Source: Ralstonia wenshanensis | GTDB taxonomy: Bacteria > Pseudomonadota > Gammaproteobacteria > Burkholderiales > Burkholderiaceae | Reading direction: 5' to 3' | NCBI RefSeq assembly: GCF_021173085.1 | Contig: NZ_CP076413.1 | Location: forward strand, 1,550,001-1,614,000 | DNA length: 64,000 nucleotides | Shown here: positions 18,458 to 27,356 of the stretch, in pieces | Position numbering within the stretch: position 1 is the first letter of the stretch | Layout: every line of letters begins with the position of its first letter | Made by a program: the position numbers and the translations under genes | The notes under the pieces: model-generated | What the model was told of the DNA's origin: nothing | The model's input: only the letters and a program-made list of their open reading frames with translations | The model's database searches: none

Positions 18458-19360
18458 TTACCCGCGCAGTGCATCGACCAGACGTGCGCGCACGTCCGGC
18501 TTGCCTTCGAACGGATCAGACGGATTGCGCTGCGAGATGATGTCTTCAAAGCGATGCTGCACGGGCGCCAGCGCGTGCGGATGCGAATAGATGTAGAAGC
18601 CCGCGTTGCGGATGGCGTCGAAGGTCATCTGGCCGACCTGCTCGGCCGTGACCTTGCCGGAGCTGACCGCCTTTTCCGACATGGCCCGTGAAACCAGCTG
18701 CGACTTGGTGGGCGGTGCCGTGTTCGCCAGATCCTGCGGGCGGTTGCGGTCAGACTGCGTAATGCCGGTTGGCACAAAATACGGGCACAGCACCGAGCAA
18801 TGGATCTGCTCGGTCACCAGGCTCAAGTCTTGATACAGCGATTCGGACAGCGCCACCACCGCGTGCTTGGACACGTTATAGATGCCCATGGCCGGCGCAT
18901 TCAGCAGCCCCGCCATCGACGCCGTATTGACGATATGGCCCTCGTAGGACGGATCTTTCTTGGCGGCTTCCAGCATCAGCGGCGTGAAGATGCGCACACC
19001 GTGAATGACGCCGTGCAGGTTCACGCCAAGCACCCAATCCCAGTCGCGCTCGGTGTTTTCCCATATGAGGCCACCGGCGCCCACGCCGGCGTTGTTGAAC
19101 AGCAGATTCACTTTGCCGAACGCCTTGATGGCCGCATCGGCCAGCGCCTGCACGTCTTCCACCTTCGACACGTCGACGCGCAGGCCAATCACTTCCACGC
19201 CCTGCGCCGAGAACTCGGCCACGGCAGCATCCAGCGCATCCTGTTGGATATCGGCCAGCACCAGCTTCATGCCCAACCCGGCAGCGTTCTTGGCGAACTC
19301 CTTGCCGAAACCCGACGCACCGCCCGTGATGACGGCCACACCGCCTGCGAATTGCTTCAT
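18458..19360 (-). CDS. Short-chain dehydrogenase/reductase
   Basis: This is a classical SDR of 300 residues with the cofactor motif TGGASGFG (residues 12-19), NNAG, and catalytic Tyr/Lys in YNVSK near residue 160. The Asp in LVLADIQ after beta strand 2 suggests NAD(H) preference. The C-terminal tail is longer than in FabG-like SDRs. It sits between the epoxide-hydrolase-like and GST-like genes on the same strand. The substrate is unknown. Confidence 0.9.
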   Translation of the reverse strand: MKQFAGGVAVITGGASGFGKEFAKNAAGLGMKLVLADIQQDALDAAVAEFSAQGVEVIGLRVDVSKVEDVQALADAAIKAFGKVNLLFNNAGVGAGGLIWENTERDWDWVLGVNLHGVIHGVRIFTPLMLEAAKKDPSYEGHIVNTASMAGLLNAPAMGIYNVSKHAVVALSESLYQDLSLVTEQIHCSVLCPYFVPTGITQSDRNRPQDLANTAPPTKSQLVSRAMSEKAVSSGKVTAEQVGQMTFDAIRNAGFYIYSHPHALAPVQHRFEDIISQRNPSDPFEGKPDVRARLVDALRG

Positions 19361-19416
19361 ACGTGTCTCACTGATGTCGTTGTAATAGGAAAGGCGATCG
19401 AGATGGCCGAGCCGTA

Positions 19417-20373
19417 TCAGCCGGCCGCCTCGACCTTGCGCACGGCATAACCCACGCGCGGAAAATGCACGACCACCTGGCCGACGCGCGGGTCTTCGCG
19501 CAGCACGCCGACGCTATCGCGCGTGGAGACGACGAGGTCTCCTTCGACGGGATCGACGCCGTAGTCAACCGCAGCCACCGTTACGCGCGTGCCCTTGGGC
19601 AAGCCGTGGCTGTCGTCGAAGATGGCGTTCGTTTCAGTCAGCGCACGCGGTGTGGCGGCCTTGGCAACGTCCAGTGCTTCGGCGGGCGTCATCGGTTGCG
19701 CTTGGGAGTGACCGAATGCCGCAACGCGATGCATCCATGCAACGACTTCCGGGTGCGCATCGAGAATGCCCGCCACCGCCGTCGCGCGGCGGATGAACCA
19801 CAGGCAGTGATAGACGGAAAAGTCGGCCACGGTCGGCTGCTCGCCAAACAGGAAGATGCGTTCGCCTGTTGCAAACTGCCGCTCCAACTGCGCGAGGAAC
19901 ACCTGCAGCGTTGAGGTCGCTTCCGGCAGCGGCGTGCGCAAGCCGGTGCCGCCCACACGCATGGCCTTGCGGTCTTCCACAAAGGCTTTGACGAAGGCTT
20001 CCGGTGCATCACCGAACAGGCTCTGGAAGCCCGCCGGCTGTGTCACGAACGTTGCTGTAGCCCAGAACAGCGTCGTATCGGCCCACTGCGCCATCGAAAA
20101 CACCGCTGCGGCATGGTCTGCCGGATACAGCGTCGGCGCGGGATGAATCGACTCCAGCACCTGCGCGATCAGCGCGGTATCGCAATAGATGTCCGCGCCG
20201 ATCTGCAGGAACGGCGTGCGCCGGTAGCCGCCGGTGAGCGGCATCACGTCCGGCTTGGGCAGGATCACGGGCACCGTGACGGACTTCCACGGCTGGTCCT
20301 TGTAGCCAAGGATCAACCGCACCTTCTCAGAAAACGGCGAGGTGGCGTAGTGATGCAGGATCAAGTCCGTCAT
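19417..20373 (-). CDS. Glutathione S-transferase-like protein with extra C-terminal domain
   Basis: The protein has 318 residues, about 100 longer than a standard GST. The N-terminal thioredoxin-like domain is recognisable (LHHYATSPFSEKVRLIL, then YRRTPFLQIGADIYCDTALI), and a helical GST C-domain follows (QPTVADFSVYHCLWF). The last 80 residues or so form an additional Val/Asp-rich, beta-looking segment (GTRVTVAAVDYGVDPVEGDL). The CPYC/Ser motif position has SPFS. Its place among SDR and aldolase genes suggests detoxification or ring/epoxide opening. Confidence 0.85.
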   Translation of the reverse strand: MTDLILHHYATSPFSEKVRLILGYKDQPWKSVTVPVILPKPDVMPLTGGYRRTPFLQIGADIYCDTALIAQVLESIHPAPTLYPADHAAAVFSMAQWADTTLFWATATFVTQPAGFQSLFGDAPEAFVKAFVEDRKAMRVGGTGLRTPLPEATSTLQVFLAQLERQFATGERIFLFGEQPTVADFSVYHCLWFIRRATAVAGILDAHPEVVAWMHRVAAFGHSQAQPMTPAEALDVAKAATPRALTETNAIFDDSHGLPKGTRVTVAAVDYGVDPVEGDLVVSTRDSVGVLREDPRVGQVVVHFPRVGYAVRKVEAAG

Positions 20374-20400
20374 GCGTGCTCCAGAAATTTGTGATGCCGA

Positions 20401-21249
20401 TCAGTCGAGCAGATCGGGTTGTTCTTTGACGATGCGCGCATACAGCGGCTGGAACTGGAACCACCCCGCCTGTGCCGATCCGACGATCGAGTACGCCTGA
20501 CGGGCAGCGGCATCGGAAATCGTGCGCGGTGCGTCGCCAGTGCGCGCAGCGGCGGCTTCGGCCAGCAACTGCACCTGGCAGGAGCGCTCCATGGTGATGA
20601 ACCACCATGCCGCCTCGTCGACCGTCTTGCCGACCGTCAGCAGGCCATGGTTCTGCAGAATGGCGGCCTTGTTGTCGCCCAGCGCTTCTGCAATGCGCTG
20701 GCCTTCGTCCAGCTCGACCACCACACCGCCGAAATCGTCGTAAAGGGCGTGGTCGTCATAAAAGGCGCACACGTCTTGCGTGAGCGGATCGAGCTTGCGG
20801 CCGAGTGTCGACCACGCGCGGCCGTACGTGCTGTGCGAGTGCGCCGCGGCCACCGCATCGGGCCGTGCCTGATGCACGCGCGAGTGAATCGCAAACGCGG
20901 CGGCGTTGACGGGGTAATCGCCTTCGACCACGTTGCCGTGGTGATCGCAGCGGATCAGGTTCGACACCGTCACCTGGCTGAAATGCACGCCGAACGGGTT
21001 CACCCAGAAGCTGTCCTGATGCTCCGGATCGCGCGCCGTGATGTGCCCGGCCACGCCTTCGTCGAAACCGAATTTGGAGAACAGCCGGAACGCCGCAGCC
21101 AGACGTTGCTTGCGGTGCAGGCGCTCTTCTTCAACGGTGGCGAATTGCGGCGGGCGCGGCAGGTTGCGATAGCGGGCAGCGGCCTCGGGGCTGAGGCTGG
21201 CGGCCATGCTGTCGGGCCGCTTCGCTTGCGTGGTTTCAGGTGCGTTCAT
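20401..21249 (-). CDS. Class II aldolase/adducin family protein
   Basis: The protein has 282 residues. Zinc-binding histidines characteristic of the fuculose-aldolase fold are seen in HSRVHQARPDAVAAAHSHS and in the later NHGLLTVG. The N-terminal KFGFDEGVAGHITARDPEH block is typical. The start at 21249 follows an AAGGAGACACC ribosome-binding site; an upstream in-frame extension has none. Bacterial members with this N-terminus are often annotated only as class II aldolases, and the true reaction is unknown. Confidence 0.88.
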   Translation of the reverse strand: MNAPETTQAKRPDSMAASLSPEAAARYRNLPRPPQFATVEEERLHRKQRLAAAFRLFSKFGFDEGVAGHITARDPEHQDSFWVNPFGVHFSQVTVSNLIRCDHHGNVVEGDYPVNAAAFAIHSRVHQARPDAVAAAHSHSTYGRAWSTLGRKLDPLTQDVCAFYDDHALYDDFGGVVVELDEGQRIAEALGDNKAAILQNHGLLTVGKTVDEAAWWFITMERSCQVQLLAEAAAARTGDAPRTISDAAARQAYSIVGSAQAGWFQFQPLYARIVKEQPDLLD

Positions 21250-21346
21250 GGTGTCTCCTTCACGCGTTCGTTGTGGGTGGGGCCATTCTGTGGCGGCCCT
21301 CGCCCGGCGGACTGTCAAGCGATTGACAGTCCGCGTGCGGCTTAAC

Positions 21347-22357
21347 TCAAACCAGCTTGACGAGTTGCTTGCCGAAGTTCTTACCCTTGAGCAGGCCCAT
21401 GAACGCTTCCGGTGCGCTGGCCAAGCCCTGTGCCACGCTCTCGCGGAACTTCAGCTTGCCTTGCGCCACGAAACCGCCCAGCTCGCGCAGGGCTTCCGGC
21501 CACACGTCCATGTGTTCGGAGACGATGAAGCCCTCAATGGTCAGGCGCGACACCAGGATCAGTTGCGGATTCTGCAGCGGCAGCGGCTGGCCATCGTAGC
21601 CGGCGATCATGCCGCACATGGCGATGCGGCCGAACGCGTTCATGCGCGAGAGCACCGCATCCAGGATCGCGCCACCGACGTTCTCGAAGTACGCATCGAT
21701 GCCGTCGGGCGTCGCTTCCTTGAGCATCTTGTACAGCTCTTTCGGGTCCTTGGCGGCCTTGTAGTCGATGCAGGCGTCAAAGCCAAGCTCGTTGACCACG
21801 TAGTCGCACTTGTCCTTGCCGCCGGCAAAACCCACCACGCGGCAGCCCTTGAGCTTGGCGAGCTGCCCCACCACGCTGCCGACGGCGCCCGAAGCGGCGC
21901 TCACCGCCACGGTTTGGCCCGGCTTGGGCAGCATGATCTTGTTCAGGCCGTACCAAGCCGTCACACCGGGCATGCCCACCGAACCCAGGTACGCCGACAG
22001 CGGAATGTGGCGCGTATCGACCTTCTGGATGCCGCGGCCGTCCGACACACCAACCTCTTGCCAGCCGAACATGCCGACCACGCTATCGCCCACGGCAAAC
22101 GACGGGTTCTTGGACGCTTCCACCACGCCCACGGTGCCGCCGATCATCACTTCATCCAGCGGTTGCGGCTGCGCGTACGACTTGCTGTCGTTCATGCGGC
22201 CGCGCATGTACGGATCGAGCGACAGGAAATGGTTGCGCACCAGCACCTGGCCGTCCTGCAGTTCCGGAATCTCCACCGTTTCCAGGCGGAAGTTGTCGGG
22301 CGTTACGGCCCCTTGCGGGCGCGAAGCCAGAACGATGCGCTGATAGGTCTTCGACAT
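21347..22357 (-). CDS. curA: NADP-dependent oxidoreductase (CurA / leukotriene B4 dehydrogenase type)
   Basis: This is a zinc-free medium-chain reductase of 336 residues. The Rossmann motif is visible (SAASGAVGSVVGQLAKLKG), followed by GFAGGKDKCDYVVNELGFDACIDYK and YFENVGG, which is diagnostic for the LTB4DH/CurA group. These enzymes reduce the double bond of enones using NADPH. The gene is transcribed leftward between the lipoprotein hydrolase and the class II aldolase genes. The exact substrate is not known. Confidence 0.88.
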   Translation of the reverse strand: MSKTYQRIVLASRPQGAVTPDNFRLETVEIPELQDGQVLVRNHFLSLDPYMRGRMNDSKSYAQPQPLDEVMIGGTVGVVEASKNPSFAVGDSVVGMFGWQEVGVSDGRGIQKVDTRHIPLSAYLGSVGMPGVTAWYGLNKIMLPKPGQTVAVSAASGAVGSVVGQLAKLKGCRVVGFAGGKDKCDYVVNELGFDACIDYKAAKDPKELYKMLKEATPDGIDAYFENVGGAILDAVLSRMNAFGRIAMCGMIAGYDGQPLPLQNPQLILVSRLTIEGFIVSEHMDVWPEALRELGGFVAQGKLKFRESVAQGLASAPEAFMGLLKGKNFGKQLVKLV

Positions 22358-22402
22358 GAAAAAACGCTCCTGAATATCGGATATCGGTGTTGGGTCGGGT
22401 TG

Positions 22403-23806
22403 TTACTTGTGTTGCATGAAGTACTCGGCCAGCGCCGCATACGCGCGGTGCGTGACCGGATCATTGGCAGCATTGGCAGCGATCGGGTGCGAGGCATAGC
22501 GCACGATCGTCATCTGGGCCACCGGATCAATATAGATGCGCTGGCCATGGATGCCGCGCGCTTCGAACGTGTGGTGGTCGTTGCTCGAAACCCACCACAT
22601 GTTGCGATACGAATAGCCGGGCAGCGTCGTGTAGCCTGCCTTGGCAAACTTGGCTGGGTCGCCACCGCGGCGGATGTCTTCAATCACGCTCTTGGGCAGG
22701 ATCTGTTTGCCGTTGAAGCGGCCGTCGTTGCGGATCATCTCGCCAAAGCGCGCCAGGTCGCGCAGCGTGGTGTTCAGGCCGCCGCCGCCCGATTCCGTAC
22801 CGATGCTGTCGACCGAGAAGTACGCGTCATCCTGTGCCCCCATCGGTTGCCAGATCTGCTCGGACAACAGCGCCGCCAGCGACTTGTTCGACGCACGGCG
22901 CACGATCCACGCCAGCGTTTCAGCGTTGACGGTCTTGTACGAGAACTCCGCGTCGTGCTCGCCTTCCTTGCGCAGCGTCGTCAGATAGTCGTAGAAGTTG
23001 TCCGGGCCCTTGTAGCCAGCCGGGCGCGGCAGCATGCCGCCGGCGCGGGCGTACGCCCAGACATCGGCGTTCGGGTCGGCATAGTTTTCGGAGTAATGCA
23101 CGCCCACGGTCATATCCATGACCTGGCGCACGGTGGCGTCGCCGTAGGCCGTGTCCTTCAGCTCCGACACGTACTGCGTCACGGGCGCTGCCGGGTCGAG
23201 CTTGCCGTCGGCTACCAGCATGGCGGCCAGGGTGCCGACAAACGATTTCGTGACCGACATGGCGATGTGCTGCGTATGCGCATTGAGCGCGCCAAAGTAG
23301 CGCTCGTAGATCACCTTGCCCTTGTGCATGACGAGGATGCCGTCGGTGTAGGTCAGCTTGAGAGCTTCGGCAAACGTACGGCGCGTGCCGTTCGGATCGG
23401 TAAACAGCACGCCGCTGATGTCACGCTCGGCGCGCGGCAGCTTGCTGACCGGGCCGTCGCCGTGCCACACCACGCGCGTCGGCACGAACTCGCGCACGTG
23501 GCTGTAGCCGTAGCGTGTGCGTGGGAACATGTTGCCCGCCAAGTCAAAGCGGATGATGCGATCGGGCGGCGGCGGGAAGCCCTGCATCCAGCCCATCTTG
23601 TTCGGGTCGGATTCGTCCGCCGTCAGCGGCTTCTGCATCGGCGGCGTCGGTGCGGGGGGTGCCTGCACCGTGGTTTTCGTGTCAGCGGCTGGTGTTGCAG
23701 CAGGCGCGGAACTCGAGGCGCATCCTTCCAAGGTCATGATCAGTCCGGTGCAGCAAAGCAGAGTGATGGCAAGGGCAGACGCCGTGCGCCGCGCAGGTTG
23801 TTGCAT
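22403..23806 (-). CDS. Beta-lactamase-family serine hydrolase, lipoprotein
   Basis: The protein has 467 residues. The N-terminus is a lipoprotein signal with lipobox LEGC (cysteine near residue 29), followed by an Ala/Pro/Thr-rich linker. The penicillin-binding-like catalytic motif SxxK is SVTK (MSVTKSFVGTLAAML). Class C/EstB-type homologues hydrolyse esters or peptides rather than confer resistance. A related but shorter hydrolase is truncated at the right edge (from 63027). The lipid anchor suggests outer-membrane or periplasmic location. Confidence 0.86.
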   Translation of the reverse strand: MQQPARRTASALAITLLCCTGLIMTLEGCASSSAPAATPAADTKTTVQAPPAPTPPMQKPLTADESDPNKMGWMQGFPPPPDRIIRFDLAGNMFPRTRYGYSHVREFVPTRVVWHGDGPVSKLPRAERDISGVLFTDPNGTRRTFAEALKLTYTDGILVMHKGKVIYERYFGALNAHTQHIAMSVTKSFVGTLAAMLVADGKLDPAAPVTQYVSELKDTAYGDATVRQVMDMTVGVHYSENYADPNADVWAYARAGGMLPRPAGYKGPDNFYDYLTTLRKEGEHDAEFSYKTVNAETLAWIVRRASNKSLAALLSEQIWQPMGAQDDAYFSVDSIGTESGGGGLNTTLRDLARFGEMIRNDGRFNGKQILPKSVIEDIRRGGDPAKFAKAGYTTLPGYSYRNMWWVSSNDHHTFEARGIHGQRIYIDPVAQMTIVRYASHPIAANAANDPVTHRAYAALAEYFMQHK

Positions 23807-23887
23807 GCTTGTCTCCGTGGTTGCTCTTCTTGTGTGCCGGACGCTGTCCGGTGTGCAACTGGGTACTGCAACTGCGGTGTCGCCGGG

Positions 23888-24322
23888 TCAGCCGTCGGCG
23901 CCGGGCTCGGGCGTGCGCGGCGGCGGCATGCGCTTGACGAACTTGAACGTGCCCGAGCTGCGTGCGACCAGCTTGTCATCCGCATCGCGCACCTCGCCTT
24001 CGCAGAAGGCCATGGTGGTGGACTGATGCACGCAACGGGCGCTCGCCTTGAGCGTGCCGCGCCCGGGCTGCATGAACGCCGTTTTCATCTCGATGGTCAC
24101 CACGCCGCGGCCATGCACGTCGGCCGAACGCCCAGCCATGGCCATGGCGACGTCGAGCATCGTCATGGTCACGCCGCCGTGGGCCATTTCCCAGCTGTTC
24201 ATGTGCTGGGCTTCGAGTGCGAGTTCGACCACGCCCTCGCCGTCGGCCACCTTCAGGCAGCGCATGCCGAGGAGCTTCAGGAAAGGAATGTCGATCGGAA
24301 AACCGTTGTTGTCTGCGTTCAT
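23888..24322 (-). CDS. PaaI-family thioesterase
   Basis: This is a hotdog-fold protein of 144 residues with the PaaI-type signature HGGVTMTMLDVAMAMAG near its middle. The catalytic residue is normally an Asp/Asn near this helix. It likely hydrolyses acyl-CoA or aryl-CoA, recycling CoA. It lies directly after the SDR gene in a probable operon with the acyl-CoA dehydrogenase, consistent with a clean-up role in beta-oxidation. Confidence 0.87.
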   Translation of the reverse strand: MNADNNGFPIDIPFLKLLGMRCLKVADGEGVVELALEAQHMNSWEMAHGGVTMTMLDVAMAMAGRSADVHGRGVVTIEMKTAFMQPGRGTLKASARCVHQSTTMAFCEGEVRDADDKLVARSSGTFKFVKRMPPPRTPEPGADG

Positions 24323-24354
24323 GCTGCGTCAGAAAGAGTGAGAAGCAGCCGAAA

Positions 24355-25137
24355 TTAGACCACGCTCACGCCGCCGTCGACAGCGAGGATCTGGCCAGTG
24401 ATGTGCTTGGACGCATCCGACGCAAACAGCGCAGCCACGCCCTTGAGGTCTTCATCGTCGCCAATGCGATGCAGGGGGGATTTTTCGGTCAGCTTGTCGA
24501 CACCAAGCTTTTCCAGCGAGCCACGCGTCATCTTCGACGGGAAGAAGCCCGGCGCAATCGCGTTGACGGTGATGTTGTGCTCGCCCCACTCACCAGCCAG
24601 CGCGCGCGTGAAGTTGACCACCGCGCCCTTGCTGGTGTTGTAGGCAATCGTGTCCAGCGAGCCCGGCGGATTGCCCTTCAGGCCGGCAATCGACGCCACG
24701 TTGACGATCTTTCCGTACTTGCGGGGGATCATCGAACGCTTGCCGATCTGCTGCGTCAGCAGGAACAGGCCACGAATGTTCAGGTTCATCACCTTGTCCC
24801 ACGCTTCGACTGGGTGGTCTTCCGCCGGCGCGCCCCACGTCGCGCCCGCGTTGTTGACGAGGATGTCGACGTGGCCGAGCTTGGCCAGCGCCTCATCGGC
24901 CAGGCGCTGGATGTCGGCTTCGACGGCGCCGTCGGCAGCAATCCAGTCGGCCTCGATGCCAAGCGACTTCAGGTGCGCCTGCGCTTCCTTCAGCTCATCG
25001 GCCTTGCGGGCAGACAAGACGATGCGCGCGCCCTGCTCGCCCAGTGCTTCGGCAATCTGCAGGCCGAGCCCGCGCGAGCCGCCAGTGATCAGCGCCGTCT
25101 TGCCGGAAAGATCGAAGAGGTGTTTCAGCGTTCCCAT
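24355..25137 (-). CDS. Short-chain dehydrogenase/reductase, FabG/gluconate-dehydrogenase-like
   Basis: The protein has 260 residues. TGGSRGLG is at residues 18-25, NNAG follows, and the catalytic Tyr/Lys are in YNTSK. The tail VDGGVSVV is typical. The start at 25137 follows an AGGAGACACC ribosome-binding site; the longer frame overlaps the acyl-CoA dehydrogenase gene out of frame. It is 37 bases after the acyl-CoA dehydrogenase stop, so a role in acyl or hydroxyacyl-CoA oxidation is plausible. Confidence 0.9.
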   Translation of the reverse strand: MGTLKHLFDLSGKTALITGGSRGLGLQIAEALGEQGARIVLSARKADELKEAQAHLKSLGIEADWIAADGAVEADIQRLADEALAKLGHVDILVNNAGATWGAPAEDHPVEAWDKVMNLNIRGLFLLTQQIGKRSMIPRKYGKIVNVASIAGLKGNPPGSLDTIAYNTSKGAVVNFTRALAGEWGEHNITVNAIAPGFFPSKMTRGSLEKLGVDKLTEKSPLHRIGDDEDLKGVAALFASDASKHITGQILAVDGGVSVV

Positions 25138-25174
25138 GGTGTCTCCTGTGTCTCGTTGTGGTGGTGCGATGCCC

Positions 25175-27043
25175 TCAGAACCAGGCGTCCTGCATGTCCA
25201 GCGTGGTCGTATCGAGCGATCCCAGCAGCACGATCTGCGGGTCGATTTTCGGCAGTTCCCACTGGAAGAAATAGCGTGCGGCCTGCAGCTTGCCGCGGTA
25301 GAAATCGGCGTCTTCGCCTTGGGCGTTCGGCAACGCCTTGGCCGCCGCCAGCGCCTGCTCCAGCCAGATCCACGCGACAACCACGTGGCCAAAGGCTTCC
25401 AGATAGACGGAGGCATTCGCCAGCGTCACGCGCGGGTCGCCAGCGGCCCACAGCGTCTGCGTGACCTTGGCCAGTTTTTGCGTCGCCATGCCAAGCGCAC
25501 GGCCGTAGCCGACCAGCGTTTCGTCGTCGGTTTCCAACGCACGGCCGACGGTGGCCTGCACGCGCTCACCCAACGCGGCGAAGGCGGCGCCGTCCTGCAT
25601 CACGACCTTGCGCCCCAGCAGGTCCAGGCCCTGGATGCCATGCGTGCCTTCGTGGATCGGGTTCAGTCGGTTATCGCGGTAGAACTGTTCGACGTTGTAC
25701 TCGCGCGTGTAGCCGTAACCGCCATGCACCTGGATCGCCAGGCTGTTGGCCTCCAGGCACCACTGCGACGGCCAGCTTTTCGCAATCGGCGTGAGGATGT
25801 CGAGCAGCAGGCCGAGTTTGGCGCGCTTGGCGGCGTCGGTTTCGCCACGTTCCTCATCCACGAGCTTGGCGCAATACAGGTTCAGGCCCAGCGAGCCTTC
25901 CACGTAGGCCTTCTGCGCCAGCAGCATGCGACGCACGTCGGCATGATCGACGATGCGGATTTGCGCAGACGCTGCATCCTTGCCCGAAGGCCCGACCGGA
26001 CGCCCCTGCGGACGATTGCGCGCGTAGTCCACCGCATGCAGGTAACCCGTGTAGCCGAGCATCGTCGCGCCCATGCCGACGCCGATGCGCGCCTCGTTCA
26101 TCATGTGGAACATGCAGGCGAGGCCCTTGTGCGGCTCGCCGACGAGGTAGCCGATGGCGCCCGCGCGGGGCTGCCCGTCTGCGCTCTTCGGGCGGAACTG
26201 CGTACCCTCGCCAAAGTTCAGCAGGCAGTTGGTCGTGCCGCGATAGCCCATCTTGTGGTTCAGCCCGGCCAGCACGACGTCGTTGCGCTCGCCGAGCGAG
26301 CCATCGGTATTGACGAGGAACTTCGGCACGATGAAGAGCGAAATACCCTTCACGCCCGGAATCAGCTTGCCGTCCGGGCCGGGAATCTTCGCCAGCACGA
26401 GGTGGACGATGTTGTCCGACAGTTCGTGCTCGCCGGCAGAGATCCACATCTTGTTGCCGGTCAGGCGATATTGCGCGCCGAGCGGCGATTCGCCTTCATA
26501 TTCGGCGCGCGTGACGATGTCCGACAGCGACGAGCCTGCCTGCGGCTCCGACAGGCACATCGTGCCGTAGAAGCGGCCTTCCATCTCGGGCTGCACGAAG
26601 GTCTCGATTTGCGCGGGCGTGCCGTGCGCGAGCAGCAGATTCGCGTTGCCGATGGTTAGGAACGGGTACGAACTGGTGCCGACGTTGGCGGCCTTGAAGA
26701 AGCCGAAGCCGGCTTTTTCGACCACGGTCGGCAGTTGCATGCCGCCGCGTTCAAAGTCTTGCCCAGCAGCCATGAGGCCGGCTTTGTTGAAGGCGTCCAG
26801 CGCGACCTTCACTTCGGGGATGATGTGAACCTTGTTGCCGTCGAAGTGCGGTTCTTCCTGGTCGTTTTTCTTGTTGTGCGGGGCGAACAGGTCCGTTGCG
26901 ATGCGCTCGCAGGTATCGAGTGCGGCGTCGAAGGTTTCGCGGGAGTGGTCTGCGTAACGTGGAATGCGTGTGAGCGATTCGACGTTGAGCCATTCGTAAA
27001 GCAGGAAGCTGAGATCGCGGCGGGATAGCAGTTTCGAGGACAT
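25175..27043 (-). CDS. Acyl-CoA dehydrogenase, large (DmdC/AcdA type)
   Basis: This flavoenzyme has 622 residues, longer than the roughly 380-residue short-chain type, and resembles the AidB/DmdC-like large group. The FAD/substrate blocks are recognisable: MCLSEPQAGSSL, GNKMWISAGEHEL, CLEANSLAIQVHGGYGYTREYNVEQFYRDN. A C-terminal extra domain follows that is typical of this group. It introduces the alpha,beta double bond in acyl-CoA. It precedes the SDR gene and follows the thiolase gene across a structured 313-base gap. Chain-length preference is unknown. Confidence 0.92.
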   Translation of the reverse strand: MSSKLLSRRDLSFLLYEWLNVESLTRIPRYADHSRETFDAALDTCERIATDLFAPHNKKNDQEEPHFDGNKVHIIPEVKVALDAFNKAGLMAAGQDFERGGMQLPTVVEKAGFGFFKAANVGTSSYPFLTIGNANLLLAHGTPAQIETFVQPEMEGRFYGTMCLSEPQAGSSLSDIVTRAEYEGESPLGAQYRLTGNKMWISAGEHELSDNIVHLVLAKIPGPDGKLIPGVKGISLFIVPKFLVNTDGSLGERNDVVLAGLNHKMGYRGTTNCLLNFGEGTQFRPKSADGQPRAGAIGYLVGEPHKGLACMFHMMNEARIGVGMGATMLGYTGYLHAVDYARNRPQGRPVGPSGKDAASAQIRIVDHADVRRMLLAQKAYVEGSLGLNLYCAKLVDEERGETDAAKRAKLGLLLDILTPIAKSWPSQWCLEANSLAIQVHGGYGYTREYNVEQFYRDNRLNPIHEGTHGIQGLDLLGRKVVMQDGAAFAALGERVQATVGRALETDDETLVGYGRALGMATQKLAKVTQTLWAAGDPRVTLANASVYLEAFGHVVVAWIWLEQALAAAKALPNAQGEDADFYRGKLQAARYFFQWELPKIDPQIVLLGSLDTTTLDMQDAWF

Positions 27044-27090
27044 GATGTTGGTGGTGCATCCTGTGTTTCGTGCCCTGCCGGGCCCGACTC

Positions 27091-27116
27091 ACTTTCTTTG
27101 TCTTGCCAAAGAAAGT
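27091..27116. repeat. Short perfect inverted repeat (hairpin)
   Basis: ACTTTCTTTG (27091-27100) pairs perfectly with CAAAGAAAGT (27107-27116) around the six-base loop TCTTGC. It directly precedes the long nested hairpin. From memory, this pair of elements recurs between genes in Burkholderiaceae, but I could not search. Confidence 0.6.
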
Positions 27117-27137
27117 AAGCAAAGAAAGGCGCGCCCG

Positions 27138-27253
27138 AGATGGCGAAAGATTCCTTGAATTTCCGTAACCGTGCGGAGACGGGAAAAACTCGCTTCGCTC
27201 AGACAGTTTCCCGTCTTATTTCCGCCCGCTTACGAAAATTCAAGGCGCCATCT
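27138..27253. repeat. Long nested inverted repeat, probable dispersed intergenic element
   Basis: Three nested arms pair. The outer arm AGATGGCG (27138-27145) pairs with CGCCATCT (27246-27253). The middle arm CCTTGAATTTCCGTAA (27153-27168) pairs with TTACGAAAATTCAAGG (27230-27245) apart from one mismatch. The inner arm GACGGGAAA (27178-27186) pairs with TTTCCCGTC (27207-27215). Together they form an imperfect hairpin of about 115 nucleotides with a small apical domain. It could act as a transcript or an mRNA-stabilising structure. Confidence 0.6.
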
Positions 27254-27322
27254 AGGGCAGGAACGGCACAAACCGTGTGCGTGCATGGGCTGACACTGAA
27301 ATCAGCGCTGCCAGAAACAAAA

Positions 27323-27350
27323 CAGGCTCCCGTTTTTACTCGGGAGCCTG
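27323..27350 (-). terminator. Rho-independent terminator after the thiolase gene
   Basis: CAGGCTCCCG (27323-27332) and CGGGAGCCTG (27341-27350) form a perfect 10-bp stem with an eight-base loop. On the minus strand the stem is followed by TTTTG. It begins seven bases after the thiolase stop codon and would end transcription of the FadB-nicotinamidase-thiolase operon. Confidence 0.75.
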
Positions 27351-27356
27351 GCCTCT

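Larger units (their letters stand above)
27044..27356. other. 313-bp intergenic region holding a structured element, no gene
   Basis: This gap between the acyl-CoA dehydrogenase and thiolase genes holds no convincing gene. It carries a 10-bp hairpin (27091-27116), a long nested hairpin (27138-27253) and the thiolase terminator (27323-27350). The short open frames in it are shadows of the inverted repeats. Confidence 0.7.

Noticed and set aside
21206-24358. A 1050-codon open frame on the plus strand
   Set aside because: It is antisense to the class II aldolase, CurA-like, lipoprotein and PaaI genes. It arises from the high GC and codon bias of the real genes and has no domain content.
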